NCBI GenBank assembly: GCA_026122225.1
Contig: JANEZZ010002695.1
Location: 309,402-373,401, forward strand
Direction of reading: 5' to 3'
DNA length: 64,000 bases
Origin: Heloderma charlesbogerti
Taxonomy: Eukaryota > Chordata > Lepidosauria > Squamata > Helodermatidae
Shown piece after piece: positions 56,036 through 64,000 of the stretch. Within the stretch, counting starts at the first letter, position 1, and each line of letters starts with the position of its first letter. Position numbers and translations under genes: made by a program. Under the pieces are notes generated by a model, which saw only the letters and a list, made by a program, of their open reading frames with translations, searched no databases and was not told the origin of the DNA.

Positions 56036-56995
56036 GTTTTCTGTTGGTGTTTCCCTTTTTTGGTATGGGGATATAAGTTGATTTTTTTCCAATCTGGTGG
56101 CCATTCTTGTGTTTTCCAAATTTGCTGGCATATATCATGCATCACCTTGACAGCATCATCTTGCAAGACTTTAAACAGTTCAGCTGGGATACCATCCTCT
56201 CCTGCTGCCTTGTTATTAGCAATGCTTCTTAAGGCCCATTCAACCTCACTCTTCAGGATGTCTGGCTCTAACTCACACTGTCAAATCTATCCCCGATATT
56301 ATTGTCCTTCCTATACAGATCTTCCGTACATTCTTGCCACCTTTTCTTGATCTCTTCTGCTTCTGTTAGGTCCTTGCCATCTTTGTTTTCCATCATACCC
56401 ATTTTTGCCTGGAATTTACCTCTGATGTTTCTGATTTTCTGGAAGAGGTCTCTTTTCCTTCGTATTCTATTATCTTCTTCCTCTTCTGCACATTGCTTTT
56501 AAAAAAAATAATTCCTTATCTCTTCTGGCTAACCTCTGGAATTTCACATTTAATTGGGCATATCTCCCCCTGTCACTGTTGCCTTTTGCTTTCCTTCTTT
56601 CTTGGGCTACTTCCAGTGTCTCAGCAGACAGCCATCTTATCTTCTTGGTTTTCTTTCTCTTTGGGACTTTTTTGTTGCTGCCTCCTGAACAATGTTGCGA
56701 ACTTCTGTCCATACTTCTTCCAGTCTAGTCCCTTAAATATATTCTTCACCTCCACTGCATATTCATTAGGAATATTAGTGAGCTCATATCTAACTGCTCT
56801 GTGGGTCTTCCCTATTTTCTTTAGTCTGATTCTAAATTGTGCAATAAGAAGTTCATGATCTGACCTACAGTCAGCTCCAGGTCTTGTTTTTACTGACTGT
56901 ATAGATGGCCGCCACCTTTGGCTACAAAGGATGTAATCAATCTGATTTTGGTGTCGACCATCTGGTGAAGTCCATGTATAAAGTCGACACCTTAC
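56036..56995 (-). pseudogene. RTE endonuclease C-terminus, linker and RT start
   Basis: Decayed, with frameshifts. 56470-56712 keeps an 80-codon piece with KKIRWLSAETLEVAQERRKA and YAQLNVKFQRLARRDKE, matching the BovB linker (KAKWLSDEALQVAEERREA). At 56040-56110 the frame WPPDWKK-type and IPKKG-type residues are garbled by indels. Confidence 0.8.
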
Positions 56996-58456
56996 ATTGT
57001 CATTATGTCACACTTTTCATTGTTAAACACTAGCATTAGAATAGAAATATGTTTGGGGGCTAAGCTCTAGTCAGTCTTGGCCAAAATTAACCTTAGGAAT
57101 GTCCTCAGAAGTAACCTCAACTGGCGATAGTACAAATTTAAGCTCTTCAAGGACAAAGAAGTATGTGGGATCATTTCAGGTCTCTGTTTCAGTTGGTATT
57201 GTGGGATACAACCTGGTGGGCAAAGGCATTAAAGAATGCCATGCTTATTTGAAACAAAAAGGGAAGTCTCTTTCAATTGCCACTTGATCTGTCTTTGACT
57301 TTTTGGGTAGAAAAACAATATGATGAGCTTCACAGCATAGTCCTCCTGCCCCTTTCTGTCCTTGTCTGGAGCAGAGAAGTATGCATCATGATCAGCAGCT
57401 GTCACAATGACTGAGTTAAAGTTTATTTAATCGTTAATGCCTGAAAGCAGACCCCGTTCCACTTTCCTTGGAGAGTTGTTAAATCGGTGACTCCTTTCTG
57501 ACCTCCCCTTTCAACTGTGAAGGGATGTAGAAAGGCTCAGTTTGACACCTCTCAAGAGTTCACATAGAGGCATGTGTAGCATTTTACCTTTATTTTTTAT
57601 ATATATTGAAGTTAAAGAAGAAACTTTTTGTATTAACTTTCAGGCAATGAAATTTCAATTCCACTCTACAGCCTAATTGTTCTGAGACAGACTTTGCACT
57701 GTGACCTGAAATTGAAAAACAGGTCCTGAGCAGGGCACAGGGAGAAGAATGGATGATGCATCTTTATATAAATCACTATAGTTTTAAACACCTTGAAACA
57801 GATTTGTTCTCCGGCTTTTGACTTGAGCTTACAGTTGCTTACACACTGTGCGTTAAAGGAATATATACGTATTCCACGTCCGTTGTTTGCTCTGCATATG
57901 TAAACCAGAATCCCTCCCAAATAATGTTTCTGCTCTTATTGAAACTCTTTTTCTTGCCTGAAAATTGCTTGAATGTTTTACCCAAGCAGGAACCATGCTC
58001 TCCCAGGCCAAATTCTCCTGAAAATTGTGTTTGAAGTAAAATTGTCCTACAACTTGGGCCTACTTGTAAGGATGGATGAATCTCTCAGTTTTGCTTTCTC
58101 TCACATTCTTAAAAAAACAAACAAACCTCAAGTTCTTCCCATCCCATATATGAAGAAATCTGCAAATGTTCCCAAATTCCTACCAAAAATGGGCCAAAGA
58201 AAAATTCACACCCATCTGCATTAGCCAAATTCAGTAGGTACAGCTCTTCCCAGCATGGAGATGACCAAGTTCTACCAGGTTGTCATATAGCTATTAAAGT
58301 AGAGGAGCCTCTCAGAAAAAAGAAATGGCAATCCTAATTCAGCACTAGCATGGCTGAATACAGAGACATTTGAAACCAGACTTTTAGGTGCTAAGCATTC
58401 AAAGCCCTAGGCCTGGATAGATGAATCTGTCAGTTTCACTTCATTTACTAAAACAA
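56996..58456. other. No recognised gene; weak repeat traces
   Basis: 58076-58230 (gatggatgaatctctcag ... tatgaagaaatctgcaaatg) and 58412-58464 with 59389-59470 share words (gatgaatctgtcag; gaagaaattcgtaaatg), suggesting an older element in which H14 is nested. Confidence 0.4.
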
Positions 58457-58464
58457 AGCATGAG

Positions 58465-59380
58465 TAGGGATGGGGGAGAATTTCTCCCCGAAACTTCGGG
58501 GGGCCGTGTGCCAATGTATTCAGCCCCCCAAAGTAGTTTCAGGAGAAATTCTCCGCCCCCCTGCCCCCCGCCCCCCCCGGGATGGGACTTACCTTTCCCG
58601 AATGTCCCTCCCAGAGGCGGGTCCCGGCGGCGGTTCGGCAGGTCTTCGTCAGGGGCGGGGGCAGCAGCCGGTCTTTCGACCGGCTGCCGCCGCCGCCATT
58701 CCAGGAAAAGTAAAAAAAAAAAAACAAACGCCCCCGTGATAGGCTACATGACGATTAACGTAGCCTATCATGGCTAGATTTGCAAAGTCAGCTGTGACAG
58801 GCTACGTAAATCGTCACGTAGCCTATCACAGGTGACTTAAAAAAAAAAAAAGCGCATATGGCTAATGGCGGCCCCCATAGGGAGCCGCCATTCGCGTTCC
58901 TTATTTGGTCGCTGTAGTCTACGTAAAGATTACGTAGACTACGGCGAAAATAAGGGCAATGCTACAGCGACCAAATAAGGAACGCGAATGGTGGCTCCTT
59001 ATGGGGGCCGCCATTTGCATACGCGCTTTTTTTTTTTTTTTAAGTCACCCGTGATAGGCTACGTGATGATTAACGTAGCCTATCATGGCTGACTTTGCAG
59101 ATCTAGCCATGATAGGCTACGTTAATCGTCACGTAGCCTATCACGGGGGCGTTTTTTTTTTTAACTTTTTATTTCGCGGCCGGGCGAGGCGAGACGCCTC
59201 CTCCCCGGCCTGAATTTCGGCCGGTCGAGGAGGGAAACCTCCCCCCCGGCCTGAATTTCGGCCGGGCGAGGAGGGAAGCCTCCCCCCCCCAGGCCTGAAC
59301 TTCGGGGGGAGCAGCGAAGCGCCTCCCCCCCACCGCGAAGCAAGCTGCGAGACCAGGTAAGTGGCTTTCGTGCACCCCTA
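58465..59380 (-). mobile_element. hAT-like hairpin MITE H14
   Basis: 916 bp; TAGGGATG/CACCCCTA; perfect 8-bp duplication agcatgag (58457-58464, 59381-59388). Mirrored interior: hairpins at 58735-58771, 58790-58828, the centre near 58925-58945, then 59050-59087 and 59108-59145. The GC end at 59175-59300 has three tandem units of gcctgaatttcggccgggcg type. Ends caggtaagtggctttcgtg. Confidence 0.94.
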
Positions 59381-59388
59381 AGCATGAG

Positions 59389-60170
59389 TTCTTTCAGCCT
59401 GCTTATGAAGAAATTCGTAAATGTTGGTAAGTTCTTATCAAAAAATGAAAACTGTCTCCCAGCCCTAGCATGCACCAATACTGTGGTGACTGAATACTGT
59501 CCACAGGCAAGCTGGTCTTATGCAGAGATGCCAGCTTTTTCTGCCATGGAGGGCAACATTAGAGATTGGGTCACCCAATGAAAGCTAAGTGTGGCAACAC
59601 ACCTCGCTTCACAAACCTGTAGCCGGCTTTGCGAGAAAAGTGCCTTTGCCCCGAGACTTTAGCTGAGCAGTGAAAATGCAGAAGTGTAACCAAGAACTGT
59701 CATCACTTTCTTGTCACAGCTGAAAGAATTTTACATTAATTTTGTTTAATGCACTCTGATCCTTTACATCCTTGTCATCAAAGTCTCCAGAGCAGATAAC
59801 TTGAATCTCACAGATCTCCCCCCCACACACACACACACACACCACCTTCCTCTAGAATATATCACCAGTCTCAACGGACAATGGGGGTATGTTGATTGCA
59901 AGGGACAAGAGAAAAGGCAAATATCTGGAAATAGCATTACATCAGAGAGATGATGTTTTGGCAGTGACTGGAGGCTTGCAAAACTGAAAAAAAGAAACAT
60001 GACTGATTTCCCTTCCTCTGATGGTTTCATGGATCATGTCTTCTTGGGCCCAGTGTTGTTAGCACTCAAGAAGGCTATTCAGATGTTAGAACTGCTGTAC
60101 ACTGAATAACTGTCCCCTATGCATGTTCAGCATAATGTCTGAAATTCTCCCCACCCTTGCACCCCAGCAC
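59389..60170. other. No recognised feature; (CA)n at 59824-59842
   Basis: Apart from the microsatellite and the continuation of the element hosting H14 (to about 59470), nothing was recognised. Confidence 0.4.
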
Positions 60171-60911
60171 TAGGGATGAAGGCATGCAGGGGTGATGTTC
60201 CCCTCCGCCATCCTCCCCTGCTCTAGCAGGCTACTCATAGCCCACCCAACAGCTATTTGGTGGGTTTCAGTCTGTCACTCCCCCTACCCCCGAACCTAGC
60301 TTGGTGAGCTGCTGCCCCTGCCTGCCAAGCTGCGCTAGTCTCCGGGACTTGACAGATCTATCTGCTCACATCTGGCAGCCACTAGGGATGGCGGAGAATT
60401 TCTCCCCAAATCTTCAGGGGGCTGAGCACTAATGCATTCAGCCCCCCGAAATCAGCGGTAAAATTCTCTGCCCCCCCTGCCCCCCCCCGGGATGGGACTT
60501 ACCTTTCACGAATGAATGCACCCCTGCGAAAAGGTAAGTGACTTTCATACATCCCTAGCAGCCGCCTGTTCTCCATGCAAGCTGCCATTTTTTATGGAAG
60601 ATGGAGGCTCTATATTTTTGTATATCTAATGTTGCACAAAATGGTGGCTGTAAAGGGCCATTTCCGCCCATTTCGTATATTGAATGTTGTGGAAATGGCC
60701 CTTTATGGCCACTGTAGTGCATCACATTAGTTACAAGACAATCTAGAGCCCCCATCTTCTGTAAAAATGGCAGCTCACAGGGAGCAGTGGGCAGCTGCCA
60801 GGCACTCCCGGACTGCTCGCCGAGCCCTCCAGGGGCTCGTGCAGGTGAGCTGCGGTGGTGACTCCTGAAGCGCCCACCAAGCCCAGACTTGGGTGAGTCT
60901 GTCCATCCCTA
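60171..60911. mobile_element. Fold-back hAT-like element hosting H15
   Basis: TAGGGATG/CATCCCTA ends. The interior folds back at about 60675: gggccatttccgcccattt and ggaaatggccctttatgg, aagatggaggctct and gccccc atcttct. Outer flanks cccagcac/accatgac match at only 5 of 8, so a duplication is not established. H15 interrupts the left half. Confidence 0.6.
60383..60557 (-). mobile_element. hAT-like MITE H15, 175-bp minimal copy
   Basis: TAGGGATG/CATCCCTA; duplication gcagccac/gcagccgc (60375-60382, 60558-60565), one mismatch. It retains the gcggagaatttctccccaaa end with its subterminal palindrome, a C/G-rich stretch, acttacctttc at 60500 and aaggtaagtgactttc at 60532. The whole hairpin interior is gone. 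Confidence 0.92.
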
Positions 60912-61559
60912 ACCATGACTGGGCTCCTGTTAGGAGCGCCCTAGCTGCCTCTTGCAGTCCCCACCAATTGCTAACTCAGGACACAGACGATGAGGAATTC
61001 TTTCCAAGACTTTATTCCTTTATTACTTTATGACTTTTTCAGAATACTAGTTGCTAGCACCAAAGCAAGGAACAGCACTGGGGAAAGATAGCTGAGTAGC
61101 CTAAGCTCCAGGTAAGGCAGTTGGTCTCCATTTGAAGGAGAATCACAGGAAGATCCTGAACTTATGGGCTAGGGAGAGATCCTCCCTCTTTCCCTTGGGT
61201 CCTTGGGACGCAACCGTTGCTTGTGCACCAAATGAGCGCTACACCTCCTTTCCGCGCCCTCCAGCTGTCAATGCTCCTGGCATTGGCGTCGAGCATCCAG
61301 CAAGCCCCCCTCCGGCACTCTCTCATTGCCAGGGTCACTGTCTATCTCAGGAATGCTGGCAGGAGGAATCTCTGCCAGCTGCTTTGCCTGTGAGAGATGA
61401 GTGTGCTCTTCTCCCATGGATTGCTGTTCCTCCTCAGAATCAGAACTGCTCTGGGGTTATATTGGCTCAGTTTCCACCCTGACATCATCCCTGCTCCCAT
61501 GAGGGCCCCCCTCGTGCTCTTCAGCTGGGGCCCCAGGTTTGTAGGGGTACAGCTGGTGG

Positions 61560-61846
61560 AAGCGCCTCAGCAGCAACGGAGCATGCACATTTTCTGTGGG
61601 TTCCCAGGACCGCTCATCTGGCCCGTACCCCTTTCAGTCCACTAGATATTGCAGGCTGCCATGAGAAAGGTGGGAGTCCAGAATCTCTGCAACCTCAAAC
61701 TCCTCCTCCCCGTCCACCAGCACTGGTGGCGGGGGGGGAGCCAGCCGAGTGATGAGGGTCACCAGAAACCAGGGGGGAGCAGCAAGGACTGATGAAAAGC
61801 AGGATGGATCTTCATGGAGGGGGGGGGAGAGCCAGGCGAAAAGCAA
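61560..61846 (-). pseudogene. Gypsy integrase C-terminus with chromodomain
   Basis: EFEVAEILDSHLSHGSLQYLVD followed, after a stop at 61634-61636, by KGYGPDERSWEP. The stop falls where chromodomains have the conserved Trp before KGY. In chromoviruses this domain guides integration to particular chromatin. This marks the element as chromovirus-type. Confidence 0.82.
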
Positions 61847-62054
61847 CAGGGTTAATCTGGGCCGTAATCTGGAAAGGGCCCATGCGGCAAGGTGCGAGCT
61901 TCCTTGCAGGCGAGTGAGAGGGGAGGTATTGAATGGACAACCAAACCCAGTCCCCCAGTTGCAGAGATGGACCCGGCTGGTGCCGTGAGTCCGCAGAGGC
62001 CTTGTAGGCTGATTTGGCTTGCTCGAGGGAGTCCCATAAGAGGCGGTGTACCGC

Positions 62055-62870
62055 TCACAACTCCTCTAAACAGTCATAGGCTGCTGGCACTGAAGAGGAA
62101 GAGGAAGCTAGGGTGGATGGGAAAGCCTTGGGGTAGTAACCAAAACTGGCAAAAAATGGAGTTTGGCAGGTGGAAGCATGACAGGCATTGTTATAAGCAA
62201 ATTCTGCAAGAGGCAGCAAGGAAAAGCAGTCATCTTGCTGGTAATTGACGTAACAGTGCAAATATTGCTCCAGAAGCTCATTGTTGCACTCCGTCTGACC
62301 GTCCGTCTGTGGGTGGTGGGTGGAGGAAAGACTGAGTGTCACATGGAGAAGCCCAAGTAGCTCCCTCCAGAAATGGGCAGTGACTTGCCCCCCCCATCTG
62401 AAATGAGACCCTCAGGCCATCCATGGAGCCGGAAAACATACACCAAAAAAAGCTCTGCCGTCTCCCTGGCTGTGGGCAACCCAGAGCAGGGGATGAAATG
62501 GGCCATCTAAGAAAACAAATCCACCACCACCAGAATAGTGGTCTTGGTGTGTGAGTGAGGCAAGTCAGTGATGAAGTCAAAGGAGAGCAGTTTCCAAGGT
62601 CCTGAGGGCATAGGCAGGGGGGTGAAGCAAGCCTATGGGCTTGCCTGAGGGAGCCTTTGCCCGCTGGCAGGTTGGGCAGGAGGCGACATAGGTCTTGACG
62701 TCCCGACACACACGAGGCCACCAAAAATCCTGCATCACTCCGTGCAGGGTCTTGATGAAGCCAAAATGCCCAGCGGTGGGGGAGTCATGGCACTGATGGA
62801 GGACTTTCTCACAGAGGGGTCTAGAAGGCACATAGACACGGCTGGAATGGTAAAGCAGGCCATCTCGCAA
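62055..62870 (-). pseudogene. Gypsy integrase, broken
   Basis: The zinc-binding part at 62577-62870 shows HQCHDSPTAGHFG and SCPTCQ in HHCC spacing. The core continues in other frames: a DFITDLP start near 62580, an in-frame stop at 62507-62509, and the end STHHPQTDGQTE with FAYNNACHAST at 62342-62055. At least one frameshift lies between. Confidence 0.85.
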
Positions 62871-63101
62871 CGAAAAGGGGGTAGAGTGGGGGGGCAGAGG
62901 CTAGCCCCAATTCCTCCACTTTTGTGTGAACAAAAGCATCCTGAGCCTGTGCAGAGTGAAGGTGCTCCTCCCAAGAGTGAAGCACCGCAGATGCCACCAG
63001 GCTTTGGGGGGGAAGAATCAGAGAGGGGAGGATTTCCCTCACCCCCTGGCTGGAGGTCTGGCTTATGAGAAAGAGCATCTCTTGTAGGTTGTTGGAGGCC
63101 T

Positions 63102-63650
63102 TCACATGGCAAATCTTAAGGTGAAACCGGGGGGAAAATAAAGCGACCACCTAATCTGCCTCTGGTTTAAGGCACGGGCTGTCTGAAGATGTTCCAGGTT
63201 GCGATGGTCGGTTTTAACTTCAACTGGGTGCTGTGCCTCCTCCAGCAGATGACGCCAGGTCTCCAAAGTGGACTTGATGGCCAACACTTCCTTCTCCCAG
63301 ATGGTATAATTCCTCTCAGACATGTTCAGCTTCCTGGAGTGGTAGGCGCAGGGTTGCAACCCACCGCCCGCCCAATCTGGCTGACAAAGCACTGCCCCCA
63401 CTGCAAAGTCATAGGCATCAGTTTGCAGTACAAAAGGCTTCCTTGGGTCAGGATGTAACAGGATCGGCTCAGAACTAAAAATCTTCTTAAGTTCCTCGAA
63501 AGCCTGTTGGGCAAATGCCATCCAATGTAAAGGAGATTTCCTGCCCTTAAGGAGGTCTGTGAGAGGAGATGTCAGCCGAACAAAGCTGGGCAGAAACGTC
63601 CTGTAAAAATTAGCAAACCCCAGAAAACGTTGCAGTAGCTCCTCCAGGGC
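63102..63650 (-). pseudogene. Gypsy RT C-terminus and RNase H
   Basis: QRFLGFANFYRTFLPSF (RT thumb) near 63640, then LHPDPRKPFVLQTDAYDFAVG and YHSRKLNMSERNYTIWEKE (RNase H catalytic region) and TDHRNLEHLQTARALNQRQ. Residues upstream of about 63650 in the same open frame (to 63797) do not look like RT. Confidence 0.88.
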
Positions 63651-63659
63651 GTAGGGAAG

Positions 63660-63830
63660 ACCCAACACGCCGCAAATCAACCAACCCTCTCCCACCAAAA
63701 AAACAACACAGCGAGTAGGGTGGCGTGAGGGCGGAGCACTAGCACAACAACAACAACGGCAGGAAGCGTGAGGAAAATACCAACTCACGACACCCACAAC
63801 TCAACCGGACTCTATCCACCATCCACCAAA
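63660..63830. other. Odd low-information joint between inverted Gypsy pieces
   Basis: Short A/C-rich runs (caaccaaccctctcccacc, caacaacaacaac) with no similarity to the expected RT sequence. It separates the minus copy from the plus copy. Confidence 0.5.
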
Positions 63831-64000
63831 GGACTTGCAGCAACTTTTCTGGGGTTTGCTAATTTATTACAGGACGTTTCTGCGCCGCTTTGTCGCTGAC
63901 CATCTCCTCTCACAGCCTCCTTAAGGCAGGAAATCTCCTTTACATTGGATGGCATTTTGCCCAACAGGCTTTCCGAGGACTAAAGAAGATTTTAGTTCTG
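63831..64000 (+). mobile_element. Gypsy RT fragment, inverted relative to the main copy
   Basis: ttttctggggtttgctaatt and ctcctttacattggatggca match the reverse complement of 63490-63640 closely, with several one-base indels that break the frame. It runs off the right edge. Confidence 0.85.

Larger units (their letters stand above)
54813..56995 (-). mobile_element. RTE-clade LINE, second lineage, interrupted by CR1
   Basis: 3' part at 54813-55250 (KYFGHIMRRQDTLEKMLMLG, RGRPRARWMDDI, ending gactgaacgaataaac on the minus strand) and 5' part at 56036-56995 (LYTWTSPDGRH near 56990, NQIDYILCS, ADCRSDHEL, linker, VGMP-type RT start). It is diverged from the BovB copies in the window. It is 5' truncated inside the endonuclease, and the RT core between the two parts is absent. 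Confidence 0.85.
60916..63660 (-). mobile_element. Ty3/Gypsy chromovirus remnant (RT end to 3' region)
   Basis: Minus-strand order: RT C-terminus and RNase H (63640-63110), integrase zinc-binding and core (62870-62055), chromodomain (about 61740-61560), then a 3' region with an aataaa signal at 61011-61016. Gag, protease and most of RT are absent. The 3' LTR boundary is uncertain; tgactggg at 60916 could be the complement of an ...CA end. Frameshifts and stops show an old copy. Confidence 0.85.

Noticed and set aside
55331..56131. 266-codon open frame as a possible host gene
   Set aside because: It is a CR1 RT C-terminus fused by chance to RTE sequence at its start; no catalytic motif, no promoter.

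Overview
The window looks like intergenic or intronic DNA of a squamate reptile, most likely a lizard. That reading rests on the combination of BovB (RTE-clade) LINEs, CR1 and L3-like LINE 3' ends, an L2 fragment, tRNA-type SINEs, a Ty3/Gypsy chromovirus remnant and very many hAT-like non-autonomous transposons. No complete host protein-coding gene, rRNA gene or functional tRNA gene could be supported. One possible 66-bp exon (51585-51650) is the only host-gene candidate.

Layout. 1-7.1 kb: BovB 5' half on the minus strand running off the left edge, a long fold-back element (2.7-4.3 kb) and a truncated BovB 3' end. 7.1-11.5 kb: two L3/CR1-like 3' ends and the first hAT-like hairpin element. 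11.5-14.7 kb: a nearly complete BovB whose single long frame is interrupted by one nonsense codon. 15.3-19.4 kb: two hairpin elements, a TTAA-flanked MITE and a short 5S-rRNA-headed, CR1-tailed SINE-like copy. 22.1-28.7 kb: a nested cluster in which hairpin elements sit inside two copies of a fold-back element, one of them internally tandemly duplicated. 31.1-36.7 kb: an inverted pair of about 600-bp LTR-like sequences with shared flanks. 37.9-44.4 kb: more hAT-like elements, including the longest hairpin element. 47.9-50.3 kb and 52.7-60.9 kb: further hairpin elements and an RTE LINE whose RT core is replaced by a CR1 3' end. 60.9-64 kb: a decayed Gypsy pol, inverted on itself at the right edge.

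Main result. Fifteen copies (called H1-H15 here) form one superfamily of non-autonomous elements 175-1086 bp long. They have 8-bp TAGGGATG/CATCCCTA-type termini, and 13 of the 14 copies with two ends have 8-bp target-site duplications (7 perfect, 6 with one mismatch), which is the hAT signature. Their interiors are palindromes made of smaller palindromes: hairpins with the core ACGTAAAT(N)TTTACGT alternate with GC-rich hairpins, often mirrored around a centre. Both ends carry an outward-facing AGGTAAGT motif, which matches a splice-donor consensus. H15 (175 bp) is almost only the two ends. No hAT transposase was found in the window, so mobilisation would have to be in trans.

Nearly all open frames in the window are shadows of repeats. 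The genuine protein traces are LINE and Gypsy pol fragments, all disabled.
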